Assembly (NCBI RefSeq): GCF_905475395.1
Contig: NC_058338.1
Span: forward strand, 5,656,935-5,720,934
Direction of reading: 5' to 3'
From: Chrysoperla carnea
Taxonomy: Eukaryota > Arthropoda > Insecta > Neuroptera > Chrysopidae
Length of the DNA stretch: 64,000 nucleotides
Below the pieces are notes generated by a model. The model saw only the letters and a list, made by a program, of their open reading frames with translations. It did no database searches and was not told the DNA's origin. Each line of letters begins with the position of its first letter. Position 1 is the stretch's first letter. Both the position numbers and the translations under genes were made by a program. Positions 1-11,870 of the stretch are shown piece after piece.

Positions 1-180
1 TTGACGTTTTATTATGTTTAGTAGTAGTTAGTTCATCATTTTTCATCAAAACGTTTCGTTCAAAAAACTTTTTATTTTAAAAAAATAAATAAATACTTGT
101 CTTTTTAAAAACAAAGTGATTTAAAAAAAATTTAATACTTTCATTTGTGATGTCACTGTTTATTTTCAATAATTCAATAA

Positions 181-945
181 TTTTCGTTAAATTCCATCAT
201 AATTTTATTTTTAGTTTATCGTGTTTCGTGAACTGAATTAAATTGCGTGTTTTTATGTGCTCACAAATGCCTGTTGAATGTTTCTCAAAGACAAATAAGT
301 TAAAACAGTTTTTAGTGAAAATTTAACCGTAATACATAACTTATATACAATAATTGGCAAAAACGTTTATATTCCCGCCTAAATAATGGATTCCTGTTTA
401 ACATAACCTCAACTGAACTTATGTCAAATGGCAAGGTTATATTTTGATGAATATAACCTAACCATTTTTATTTTTAATTACCCGCGTTTGGGGTATTTGA
501 AAGTAAATACCCGAAAAAGCTCTAAATCTTTATGCCTTCACCTAAAAATTAACACTGTATAGTTGACATAGCCTCAACCGAGGCTGTGTCAAATAGTAAG
601 GCTATTATCTAACTTAAATAATGACATAAATATAATTCCTTTATTTATAATCTAAATATATCTTGACATTAAATTCCATCATATTTTTATTTTTAGTTTA
701 TTATGTCTCTTGAAGTGAATTAAATTAGGCGCGTCTTTTCAAATGATCCGAAATCAGTCATTAAGATATACCTATTAAACAGCCAATGTTGAATATATTT
801 CTCAGAAGGAAAGAAAGTTTTTTAGTCTACTGTTCAAAAAGTTTGTATCCTGGCTTTCATAATAATACACTACTTCCTGTTTGACATAACCTCAACTGAG
901 TTTCTACAAAAAATAAGGTTATGTACATACATAACCTTTTCATTA
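181..945. repeat. Diverged direct duplication, about 480 bp period
   Basis: Bases 188-245 and 668-728 read almost alike (both contain taaattccatcat, tttttagttta and gaattaaatt). The similarity continues through ttgaat...tttctcA words to the shared ttcctgttt.acataacctc block at 391-412 and 873-896. This suggests two diverged tandem copies of one unit, or two insertions of one repeat family. No coding capacity is seen. Confidence 0.55.
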
Positions 946-1656
946 TGACAGATTTAAATAAGTAACAATTTCTTTGTTTACTGTTAGATGAGTTTGCTTT
1001 TCAGGAGAAGATTTTTCCAGCATTTGGTCAAATGTTATAAATATAAATAATAATCTACAAATATTCAATATTTTTGAAAGATCTATGTCAAAGATTGACA
1101 GATAAAATAAAATCTATTTATATAAATTTTACAATTTAATTTTTTTCTAAATTTAACGATCGTCTTAAATTATGTGTATCTTTAGACAAACACATGCCAT
1201 GTTTATTTACGTTTGTCAAAAATTTATCAACAAATGTCATTCATTTATCATTTTTAATTAGATTTGATTCTTAAATACGATAATTCTACATTTAAACAAT
1301 AAACAAAGATATTTATTTATTTATAAATCTGTCGCAATAGAAAGTTTATCTTCATTAGAATTAGAATATAGGTAATCTTTTCATCTGATATAAGCTCTAC
1401 TAATAAAAAATTGCATTATGCTATTTTTCGTTGTTATTTCGACAGCCATATTTTGTGATTGCAGAATAACACGTGAATTTATTCAGATTAAACAATAAAC
1501 AAAGAATTGTTGGTTATTTAAATCTTCTATAATTTTAATAACTTACGGGTTATGTTCATAACTTACAGGTTATGTTCATTTTTATTTAACACAATCTCAG
1601 GTGAGGTTATGTCAAGCAGGAAGTAATAAGTATTGGACCTTTATTTAGGCGGGAAT
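371..1656. repeat. Inverted terminal blocks bounding about 1.3 kb
   Basis: The left arm at 371-412 starts attcccgcctaaataa and runs into a ttcctgttt.acataacctca word. The right arm at 1591-1656 is its reverse complement, ending ttatttaggcgggaat. A third partial copy of the inner part lies at 871-896 in the left-arm direction. The layout resembles a non-autonomous DNA transposon with terminal inverted repeats. No transposase is visible and no target duplication was identified. Confidence 0.45.
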
Positions 1657-2122
1657 CAAACGATTGGATCTCACCTAGGAGGCTCGGATACGATTCCCGA
1701 TATCGGAACCAAATATAACAGTTGGTTACCTATATGCTGGTAGAATCTTCTCCTGAAAATCAATTCTAAAATTCCGATTAATAAATTCATACTTACTATT
1801 ATCAAATAAAATTAATTTTCTAATGAAAAGGCATCCTAAAAATAATTACCTATCCCGGATTTAATTTTCATATTTCTAAGAAACGTTTTCATTAATCATA
1901 AAAATGTATTTCTGATAACAGGTGCAATTTTTTTGCATAATGGAATTATTGATAAACTAAAATTTCGAACAAAAATAGAAAAAATCATATTTTATAATAT
2001 TACAGTGGAGTCCTCATTAAAAAATTTTGTGATTCATGTGGTGATTTATTGTTATGTTAAAACTTACAAAAGTAGTGATTAGAGTAGTGATTCGCAATGA
2101 TACTTAATTATTTAAGAAGGGA

Positions 2123-5092
2123 ATGTTGCGCTTGCATTTCTATTCAAATTATGCGCGCGAGCGTTTACCAGTTATTGAAGAGGAAGAAGTGTATAGAATT
2201 GATGAAATCAAAGAATTTGAAACAATTAGTCCAGCTTTGAAAGAGAGTGTAGTCTCATTTTTAATTCAAGGTATGATTTCAATAGTGTACGATTTCTGAC
2301 CGAAACCGATTAATCGGCAATCGCCACAACCTTCGATCGAAGAGGAAAGCTTAAAGGCTCTAAGAAATTTTTTTCAAGATTGCCAACAAGCTGCAATTAA
2401 TAAAATTAATGATTTTAAAGTTAATTTAATTTGATGACGAAAAAAATTACCTTGCAATTTATTTGTCAAAAATAATTTCGAACTGAGTTTGATCCGGGTT
2501 TCGAAAGATGGTGATTGACCGACACTTGATTTTAATTATGTACCATCACAGTGTCAGTGTGGGCCTATACTATACTCTAAATATAAATTTTATCAAATTT
2601 TAAGCTTTATCTTATATAGTGAGGATTGAAAGGATTTTACCTTTTTATTTGTAATACTTCGAAATAATTCTAATTATAATTTTTTTTTATTTGTTGCAGA
2701 GGAGGATGAATCCCAAATATTTGTGAAATTTTTTAAATTTCATAAATGTTACGACCTAATACCTACTTCAGCCAAATTAGTAGTTTTCGATACTCAATTG
2801 CTTGTGAAAAAGGCATTTTTTGCATTAGTCTATAATGGTAAGTAATAATAACATTGATCGCACTAATGTGCAAAGTTATAATTTCATCCGATATCTATCT
2901 AATTAATTGATTTTTACTTGTGACAGGTGTAAGAGCAGCCCCACTTTGGGATAGTGTCCAACAGCAATTTATTGGAATGTTAACAATAACAGATTTTATT
3001 AAAATATTACAAATGTACTATACATCGCCAGATGTAACAATGGATGAGTTAGAGGAGCATAAATTGGATACTTGGAGAAGTAAGTATTCAAAATACAATT
3101 TTTCTTTATTTTCAATCGAATGTAAACATTAATTACTGCCTTGGTACCAAAGCATATATGTTGGACTTTCTGCCTCCCAACAGAAGCAGGAAGTACATAC
3201 TTTCGGCCGCAGATAAAGAAAAAGTTTTTTATTTACTTCTTTGAGATAGTATTTCGACGTCCCGTGAAAATTAGATGTATGATTGTTACTAATTTTGAAT
3301 TTCTTATTAAATTACAGAAGTACTGAAAGACACAGATATGCCACTTGTGAGCATCGGTCCAGATGCATCGTTATTTGATGCAATACGAACATTAATACAT
3401 AATCGAATTCATCGATTGCCAGTAATTGATCCTGAAACGGGGAATGTTTTATATATTTTAACTCACAAACGCATATTACGCTTTTTATTTTTGTATGTAA
3501 GTATATTATCCGATCCCCCTCATCGTCCCCGCTATCGGCTTGTCCGACTAGTTGGCCTATTTGCAACCGACTAATCGGCTAGTTGGTCAAAGTTCGGAAA
3601 ATCTTTAATAATTTTCCAATTTTTATTTGCAGATAAATGAGTTACCTAAGCCTAGTTACATGAATAAATCATTACGAGAGGTGCGAATTGGAACTTATGA
3701 CAATATTGAAACAGCATCAGAAGATACTTCACTTATATTAGCACTTAAAAAATTCGTTGAACGAAGAGTATCCGCTTTACCTATAATAGATAATGAAGGC
3801 AAATTAGTTGATATTTATGCTAAATTCGATGTTATTGTAAGTATTCACTTCATTTTAAATAGAGACTCGATTACCTGGACTATAACATCTGAGTGCCTTA
3901 TTCAGCAGAACGTCTATTTACTTTTTTTAACACACAAATAATTAACTGCTTCACAGTCGAAGAAAATTGAAAAGAAAATAGCTGGTTCTAAAAATAACTT
4001 TGCCTTTATTATTTTTAGAAACGGGTACACTTACTTGTTCTGACAGTAATCGAGTGTTGTTTTTATTTAATAATTTCGAAAATAAAAAATGTATATTTAT
4101 GTATTTTTTTAGAATCTAGCTGCTGAAAAAACTTATAATGATTTAGATGTATCGTTAAAAAAGGCAAACGAACATCGTAACGAATGGTTCGAAGGTGTAC
4201 ATAAATGTAAATTAGATGAAACATTATTTGCAATAATGGAACGAATTGTTCGAGCTGAGGTTCATCGATTGGTTGTTGTCGATGATGATGATAAAGTTAT
4301 TGGTATTATATCTTTATCAGATTTACTTTTGTACCTGGTTTTGAGGCCTTGTGGTGAAGGTGAAGGTTCTCCCGATTCTGGAAGCTATACATCATTACGT
4401 TTACAGGTAAATCTTACTATTTTCTGTCAATATACTTTAAAAAAAATTCTTTCAGCATAAAACATACATAAATCTTTTACCCTTTTCAATTTTATATAAG
4501 AATCCAGTAACCCTTGTTCGGTATCTTAGGGTCGTAACAATTTAATGCCATCTGTTTTTGTTTGAGGCCACTGATTTGAAGGCAACACTGTCTCTTCGGA
4601 GTATGAGACTAAAATTCAATTTTCACTGTTTAATTGCGGTGAAATAAAATTTTTAGAATGTTTCCATAACCTTACACTCGAGTCGCTGAATAACGAGTGA
4701 AAAAAAATCAATGGACAAATACAGATGGTTTAGTAAACTTCTAGTAAGAATTTGCATACGTCTAGTCACGTGGTTTAGTAAACTTCTAGTAAGAAATTTT
4801 TGTGTATATTCTCCAGGATCCAACATTATCTCCACCAACAAATTTGAATCAAGCATCATCAGTACCAAATTTAGCCGCTGTAACTGATGAAATTGAAGTA
4901 CCAATTATAGAAGAAGATTGTAACGAAGAAATCGAGGATATATTAGAAAATGTGGAGAATGAAGATGAAGAAGAATGTATTGAAGAAGAGGAAAGTATGA
5001 AAAGTGCACCTTCGTCGCCACAATTAGATACATCCATAACAACAGACGGTACACCACACTATCGGGAAGTAACAGTCTCTGGAGGAGAGTAA
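2123..5092 (+). CDS. SNF4Agamma: AMP-activated protein kinase gamma subunit, 7 coding exons
   Basis: This is the regulatory gamma subunit of AMPK, which binds AMP/ADP/ATP through CBS domains and sets kinase activity to cell energy state. Coding exons: 2123-2270, 2700-2837, 2927-3079, 3318-3496, 3633-3836, 4113-4406 and 4817-5092. All have GT-AG introns and joining phases, giving 463 residues. Recognisable family blocks are [16 protein letters not shown] (exon 2), [11 protein letters not shown] and [12 protein letters not shown] (exon 3), [12 protein letters not shown] and [10 protein letters not shown] (exon 4), [18 protein letters not shown] (exon 5), and [19 protein letters not shown] (exon 6). 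Together these are the four CBS repeats, roughly residues 55-355. Exon 7 is an acidic Glu/Asp-rich tail of about 90 residues beyond the CBS core. Exon 1 (49 residues, acidic, ending FLIQ) is less certain. Its ATG is the first in frame after a stop at 2105, and the gene may have longer isoforms starting outside the window. Family assignment is very sure; the exact start is moderately sure. Confidence 0.93.
2271..2699 (+). other. AMPK gamma intron 1, with CCGATTAATCGG palindrome
   Basis: The intron runs from gtatga to a T-rich acceptor ending ttgttgcag. It contains the palindrome ccgattaatcgg at 2306-2317. A near-identical word, ccgactaatcgg at 3567-3578, sits in intron 4 of the same gene, in a longer stretch with several cggc/gactagttgg words. 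No coding sequence is seen. Confidence 0.4.
4727..4796. repeat. Two-copy tandem repeat in AMPK gamma intron 6
   Basis: The word ggtttagtaaacttctagta occurs at about 4728-4747 and again at about 4772-4791, each followed by agaa. They are separated by about 24 unrelated bases, just upstream of the last coding exon. It looks like a local duplication with no evident function. Confidence 0.7.
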
Positions 5093-6647
5093 ACAAAAAA
5101 GAAAAAAAAACAAATACATTAAATCAATCTTAATCATTAAGAGTTCTGGCTTGTGTCTGTAGGTAAGAAAAGCTAAGAAAATGGATGTTACGGGTTCAAA
5201 AAACAAACAAAAAATCACCTTTTGTGTGTGTATTTTTTCGTCGAAGTAAGTCGCGTCTCAAAAATGATAATCGCGTCATTTTTTTTAATTTGTATGAAAA
5301 CTTTTATTTCTTATATATTTAAAAAAAAATTATATATATATATACATACAGGATGTTTCATTCTAGCTGGCATAATTTATAATCACTTAATATCTCGAAA
5401 ACAACTTATTTCATGTGAAAAGACCCACTTTTCACATGGATTTTTCTAAACAAATAAGATGAGGGTGTGGAACAAAAAGGTAAAAGTACTGGAAATCATA
5501 AAAATAGACTCACGCAATTGAAACAGGAATTTAAATCACCGTATTCAATTCTTTTTGAAAGACGCTTTCCAGTATTGTATTAAACGACTATTTTGTTTTA
5601 TTGACAAAGTCGCCTCAAAAGAAGTATTGAGGATTGACAATTTTATTTTTATATGCAAAAAGAAAGAGCCTCAGACAAAATTCACGATTTTTGTATCATA
5701 ATTCTGATCGTTTTGAGAATTTTCTTCACGAAAACGCTTCACTATAGTGAAATAGTGTTTTTTGTTTGAGAATGTGACATTTTGGGGCAAATTCGTGATC
5801 ACCTTTACTATTTTAACGCCTTTTATCACTCAAACCTTGTGTATTTGATAATACTGATTGACCATGAGCTTTTTCTAACATTTTAAGACACAAAATATTG
5901 TCAATATAAAATTTGCGGCGAAAATGATTTGATTCAACAAACTTTTGTAATAAAAATGGTTGGCTGTGCCTGTACTGGACATCCCTGTACTTTTTTTTTA
6001 CAGAATTATGCTCAATTAAGTCTCTGTACAATTAAGTCTCTGTTTTAGAAATATTAAGATGATGCAAGTAATGCCAACTTAAATGAAACAGCCATTATAT
6101 ATTGTACCTCTTAAAAATATTTTTAACAAAAAAAAAATAGCCAAAAATAGTACTATTCATCAGTATAATACTAATTAAAAATGAATAATTAAGTCTTGTG
6201 TATCAATTAATTAATTATTAGTATGTATAATAATTATTTAAAACAAAAAAATCTATTATTTATGCTCTTGATTTTCTTTTCTTTTTTCTTTTGTTCTTGA
6301 TTTTCATTTGTTTTATCGTTTTTTTTCTTTATTTTTGAATGTAATTATGTTATTTATAATTTTAGTTAAAACAATTTTAAAAAAAACTCACAAACCAACA
6401 AAAAAATAACGTATCTTATTTACTTATGTGCGTTAGATTTTCAATTTTAAATAAGATGTGAAAAAGGTTTATTCACATCGTGTTTTTTATTTTAGAAAAG
6501 AAGGGAGTATAGCTTTTTTTGAAATTGTATTTATTTCCAGAAGAAAATTTAGTGTTTATAATTTCGAACCAATATTAAAAAAGCATAAAAGTTAATTTTT
6601 AACCGAACTTTTAAAAATGTAAGAACGTTCAAATCAATACACATAAG
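5093..6647. other. 3' flank of AMPK gamma, no gene
   Basis: The stretch is A- and T-rich and should include the 3' untranslated region of AMPK gamma. Near 5350 it has words such as acaggatgtttcattctagc, which resemble the dispersed 'acagggtgttc'-type repeats common in insect genomes. A perfect 11 bp hairpin (CATGTGAAAAG, loop ACCCA) sits at 5412-5438. Candidate reading frames are short and carry no recognisable domain. Confidence 0.45.
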
Positions 6648-6907
6648 GTTAAGTTAGATTAGAGTGGTTGTCCTGGGGTTCCTGGGGTGGGAAACACTTC
6701 GCCATAAGGTCCGTTGTGGTACCAAAAAAGGGTTGTCTCATTCTCGGACTACTTTTCCATAAACCATTTGGAGCTGTTTAAGAACAGCAGGAGTGCTTAG
6801 AAGTCAACGAACGAAGTCGGAGAGGTCGTCAAAGAGAGGCTGGCTTAAGTAAGCCCATCTCCTCATAGCAAGAGCTGGAAAATAACAGAGTAGATGAGAC
6901 ATTGTCA
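6648..6907 (-). mobile_element. 5'-truncated non-LTR retrotransposon 3' end, family A
   Basis: Read on the minus strand, this block matches the sequence at 62490-62748 base for base over most of its length. It includes the stretch encoding ETMSHLLC, then MRRW, YLSQPLFDDLSD, and the untranslated tail ending in a TAACCT-like word. It retains only the C-terminus of the retrotransposon protein, has in-frame damage, and lacks everything upstream. That pattern is typical of 5'-truncated LINE copies. Confidence 0.8.
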
Positions 6908-8714
6908 ATAATAAAAATAGTGGTTGTAGTAGGCCTGTCTTTGCCGAATGTTCCCTAAAGTACAATTTAATAATTTGAACTTTTTTGAGTATTGTGGAAT
7001 TGTCAATTGTTGAAATACGGTAATACCGTTAAAACACACAACTACAGTAATTATGTCAAAATGCACAGATCAAGATCTTCAGCGGAGAAAATCACGTTAA
7101 ATTTAAAACAAAAAATATAATTTTTTTGTTTTACTTAAAGGAAGTATAATTTTCAGTTATTTCCGTTTAGCTATAGTACAAACACTTTGAATAAAAATAT
7201 ATATATAGAAGGACTTAATTCGAAATCGAACGCGTTCGATCATGGTTATAAGCTTATAAAGTGTGAATAAACCTTTATGATATTTTAAAAATTAAAATGT
7301 TTTTGTATCTTAAGTAACTAATTTACAATGTACTAAACAATCAACAAAACCAAAAGATCCCCCATCCCTGTCGTATTTAAATTACGATTTATAAGAAAAA
7401 AAAAATGTACTTATAAAAAAGATTATTAATTAAAAAGAAAAAATATTTCTATTTCTTAGTTTATTTATTTATTTTAAACAGATTTTTTTTATTTTTCGAA
7501 GTGGAACTTGTATAATGGAAAAAACAGTTAACTTGTGCTTAGTCCTGCGGCTATTTTTAGCACAGAAGGAGATAAAAGATATACTCAACACATTATTATT
7601 AAAATGTATGTTTCAATACCAAGAACTGCAGTTGCAATGAAATCGAGGTCATAGCAGCTGAAATTTTGCGATAGATTTTAAAAAATATCACTAATGTACG
7701 AAGAAGGAAAAGCCAAGCACTTGCTAGATTTCATTACAAGTTTTTATTCAAACAAAAACGTCTACTCTTCTTTTTTAAAGGCAGGAGGCCATAAACTTTT
7801 GAATTATGTTTCATTTTTTGGACAGTAAACCGGAAGGGTAAATAAAAATAGGAAGTCAAAGTTATGGTTTCACTTCGTTTATTTACAAATTATGGATGAG
7901 TTTGCTCGAAACACAAAATCACGAGAAATATTAGCAAAACAACGGTAATCATTTTCGTAAAACAACGAAAATTTTCTCACATTTCTCAATGTCCCAAATG
8001 ATTAAAATAGAGGAAAATATTAAAAAATCTAGTCACAAATCAACACAGTACTCTCTGTATAGTGGAATTTTCAACAAATGAATGAAAAATTATTTTTGAT
8101 AACAGAAATAATTTCTTTTAAGTATCCTTTTATTCTATGTATAATACCCCCCCCCCCATCCCATTCGGTTTGTAATCAATTGATAAAATTCAGGGTCTAT
8201 TTCGCATGAAAACATGTTATAATTTACTCAGACAATTAACGAACAAATTACTGACAATAATGGCTGTATATATTTACAAATCTTGCTTCAAAAGTGAGTG
8301 TCGTTTATGACTCGAAACTGTTTTCAATCATGCAAAAGAGACCTTAAAACTAAAATCGATTTTGATTTCGTACATCAGGTATCTGTACTAAACCAAGTTG
8401 GGCAGGTAGGCTTTCCAAATTTATCTTATTTATAAATATGTCAAAATATTTATTTTGTTGCCTTGGTTCTTCAACGTATTTTGTTTTATGGACTTCAACG
8501 ACTCAATGATATACGCGAATAGAACATACACATAGTGGGAATATTAGTTTCAGAAACAAAAAACTCATTCAGAGCAATATCTGGTAAATACGGTGACTGC
8601 CTATTTCATGTAGAGCTTCTCAAAACAGTATCTAATGGCTGTCGGCTTAAGGCACACATTATGACATGTCTTTTAGCAATAATGTATGTATGTTATGTTA
8701 CAGTCATAATTTTA
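6908..8714. other. AT-rich intergenic stretch
   Basis: No coding region or RNA gene can be supported. Homopolymer runs are frequent, and a run of about 11 C lies at roughly 8146-8157, unusual in this AT-rich setting. Some words such as actctctgtatagtgg (around 8051) resemble dispersed insect repeats. Confidence 0.4.
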
Positions 8715-8805
8715 AAGTACAGATAGATAACTCAGTCAGTAGAAGCGCGGATTTATAATTTGCTATTTTAGTGATTACTTAGTTCGAATCCAGCAGCAGT
8801 CTTTA
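8715..8805 (+). repeat. tRNA-derived SINE-like element
   Basis: The block has an A-box-like word (taactcagtcagtagaagc) and, about 40 bases on, a B-box-like word (agttcgaatcc), followed by a T-rich tract. This is the layout of a pol III promoter from a tRNA. The stems do not pair well enough for a functional tRNA. A related head with the same aagtac.gatag and ctcagtcagtaga words is at 17022-17072, which supports a SINE family. Confidence 0.6.
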
Positions 8806-10379
8806 TTTTTTTTTGTATTAACTTGGATTTTTCTAGTCTTGAACATTTCTTATCTTATTTTGGATAACTCTGTATTTTTCATTACACAGCCGTATGACGT
8901 AATGGTATTAAAAACAGGTTTAAAAAACTGAAAAATTTGAATTTTTTAATTAATTTGGCTATTTTATGAACTAAAACAATTTTCAACTGCTTTTTGCCTA
9001 AGATATTTCAGTAATATATTTTAAGTTTTTTTCTCATAAAGAGTAAAGAAATGTGAATTGGGCAAAAATTAAGCTTTCCTCGACAAATAGTATCTTAATT
9101 TTGGGTTTAGTACAGAAATCTATAACTTCTTATAATATTAAATTGTAAATTTTTAATGTTTTTTTTTTAATCGTACGATAGGATTAGTACATGTAAGCAT
9201 AAAAATTACAGTATAAATTACGCGCTATAGATCAAAATAATTGTTGATTATAGATGAAGCACTTGAACGCTGCATCAATCAACCTGATTGTAATGTTTAC
9301 ATGCTTTTATAAACTCAAAAAAGTAGTACACCTTGCCGCTTCAATTTTCAAACAAAATAAAATCACTACTCAAAAAATTGCTATTTGGAAAATTTCGTAT
9401 AATAAATAGGAAACAATTTTATCAAAATTATTTTTTAAATGGAAGTGTTGTGAACATGAAAATGGAAAAAAAAACTTTTTTATATGAAACTTGTATAAAA
9501 AATTATTATTGAAAATACATAAAAACGAATTTTCTGAACTAAATCAATTAATAAAGGTCACATCAAAGTTTTCTTGGTCAAAATGTTACAATAATTAAAT
9601 TCTTTACAAATCCTGATTATTACAATACGTACATAAAATGTTAGATTCCCATCAAGAGCGGCCAAACATGTTAAGATAGGTAAAGAAATTTCTAGACAGT
9701 CTTCAAAAGAAATTAGAGTAAATTACGATGAATTTTCTCAACAATTCTATACCTTAAAATTAAAAGCCGGTAATAAACACGATAGGTTGATTCTTCTTTA
9801 TAATTCAAGCAATCTTTTCGACGTGAGAACCCGTTGAAAACCGTGATAGATTAATTTTTTTTCTAATCCGTTCAAGGGGACAAAACGTTTTTCTTTAGAA
9901 TACCCAAAAAATGTTTTGACCAAAAATGAAACATTGATCTAATTCTTTTATAGACTTTTTTAGACTTTTATTAATTGAATCAAGACTCAAACATTCTACA
10001 CGGCAATATTAATTTCAAAATGTCTTTTTTGAATATTTTTATACAAAATTAAGGTCTTCCAATTAAAAAAATATATATATAATACAAATAGTAACTTTGT
10101 ATTGCATACACAGAGCCACACAAAGCATTCAAATCATGTCGCTCGCGATACAAGAAATTTATATTGCAGTAGAATTTAATTTTATTTCAAAGAAAATGTT
10201 TATGAAAGTTATGGAATAATTCATTTTTAAGTATTTTTATTTTCAATCAATATTCTGACCGGTAAAGAAATTGTGATAATATTTAAAATAAATCTTTATT
10301 GTTAGAGTTCAAACTCATAGAACAGGAACGAGAAAAAAGATGACTCTTTAAATAGTAGTTGTTTACTGAATGAAACCTG
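8806..10379. other. AT-rich intergenic stretch
   Basis: No gene, RNA gene or clear inverted repeat is visible. The sequence is low-complexity AT with scattered homopolymers. It may belong to the long upstream region of the zinc-finger gene at 11871. Confidence 0.35.
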
Positions 10380-10587
10380 GCAACGCTGTAACATATCTAT
10401 CACTTGACGCTCATCTGTCAAAAAAGTGTTTTATTTATATTGTTTTTTAATTTTAATGAGTAACAACTGTAAAGTTTTTCACTGCGACATAAATGTGTAT
10501 TTATAAAACGCAAATCAGAAAAAATTTCGATGAATTTCTCGTAAAATCTGCACATTCCATCCGTTCAACTACATTAAAAATTCTCTG
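10380..10587 (+). promoter_or_regulatory. Candidate promoter / untranslated first exon of the 18-finger gene
   Basis: Around 10378-10420 the sequence reads ggcaacgctg...cttgacgctcatctgtcaaa, a less AT-rich patch of the kind seen at insect transcription starts. A good donor (ctctgtaagtt) follows at 10587. A good acceptor (tttaatacag) lies at 11760, just upstream of the zinc-finger reading frame. I infer an untranslated exon spliced to 11761. Only transcript data could establish it. Confidence 0.25.
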
Positions 10588-11335
10588 TAAGTTAATTCAA
10601 ATGTTGGCGCGCTTGATGTTATGCACATAATGAATAACTCCCTTAAAACAACGTTGCCGCTTGTATAATTTCTTCTGTATTAGATGAAATATTCCCCGAT
10701 TAAAATCTGGGATATCCTGGATATTGTATTTTTTACACTGCATATCTCATCCTGTACATTTCAAAACTGTTGCATTGGTTCTCTGTATGAGCAGCATATC
10801 GGATTTGTCTACAATAAAGATTAATTTTACATTTCTTTTACTCAAAATTGATTCTCATTTCTTAGCTCCGTGTCAGAAATTTGTACATTGTAACAGTTGG
10901 ATTAAATATTTTGCAATTTAATTTTTGATAATGATTAAAAAAAATAAAAACACCTTTAATGCCTATAAAATATATATTTATTATTAAAATGCAAATAAAA
11001 CTCACGTTAAAAAAAAAAAATTAATTTTTGATACATTTGGCTTCTTGCATGATTCGTACAACTTCGTACGAGCATTATAGTTTTAGTTATAGGGATAAAC
11101 ATAAGCGGGCGTGTTTTTAAATTGATACGTTCAGAGTGGAAGTTAGAAGCGATTCCTATGAATTTACGAATTAAGTAATGAAGTAATGAAGCTAATTGTG
11201 TTGGAAGCCGAATACATCATTAGTCATTGAATTTTCTATAAGGAATTAATAATATTTGAAGAAAAAAAATTACTGTAGCAATATGTGATATATAAAATAA
11301 AAACCATTATATATATGAAATTAATATAAACAATT

Positions 11336-11475
11336 TTATAATTTTTCATTTTCTTTTAACCCACTCTTCCTCACCAGCTTACCACCCACAACTCCAGCGG
11401 TGAATTTAACACCAAGCATCAACACCATGAAGTGATATTTGCGACCTAGAATTGCGGAAGCCAAAGTTCATGTCA
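11336..11475 (-). other. Small G/C-richer open frame, unidentified
   Basis: On the minus strand an open frame ends with a stop at 11336-11338. It reads through a hydrophobic stretch (FMVLMLGVKFTAGVVGG) and then a basic end (KLVRKSGLKENEKL). The base composition is richer in G/C than the surroundings. A stop lies close upstream, but an acceptor-like word (gcaattctag) could open the frame near 11430. It might be a small one-helix membrane protein exon, a decayed retrocopy, or chance. I do not recognise it. Confidence 0.15.
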
Positions 11476-11870
11476 CAACAGTCTCAACGCTCGAATAGAC
11501 TGATCAGTTGAAGATTATTATCGATTTTTGAATCGTCGCAATCATGTTTTTCTTTCATCATTTGCGAAACTTTGTTTTGATAGAGTTTATCAAATTTTTA
11601 GTGGATTTGCATAATTGGTTGACTCAGTCAAATATTATTGCTTAAGTTTTTAAAAAAAAATACAATAATTTACTTAATCAGAAGAAAGTTATTGGTCTAG
11701 CCTTTAAAGATTATACCTTCTATAGTTTGTAATATATCATCGGTCTACATTTAATACAGGTCTGTTACTAACTAGTATATTGACGATCGTGTATATTATT
11801 GTATGATGAGTCATTAAGAAAAACTGCAAATTTGGGTGAAGACGTTTTAGATATATCAAATTTGTTGAAA

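Larger units (their letters stand above)
1..2122. other. 5' flank of the AMPK gamma gene, no coding exon seen
   Basis: No open reading frame with plausible splice sites stands out here. The stretch is AT-rich and is largely built from duplicated and inverted blocks, listed separately. A cluster of GGTTATGT/ACATAACC words recurs at about 390-445, 560-605, 880-935 and 1545-1620. Any promoter or untranslated exon of the downstream AMPK gamma gene should lie here, but I see no convincing core promoter motif. A tRNA-like box (reverse strand, about 1680-1710) shares the words cgatatcgggaatcg with 44736-44756. Confidence 0.5.

Noticed and set aside
4849-5218. Reverse frames opposite the last AMPK gamma exon
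   Set aside because: These are antisense shadows of the acidic tail; Glu-rich codons read as Ser- and Leu-rich on the other strand.
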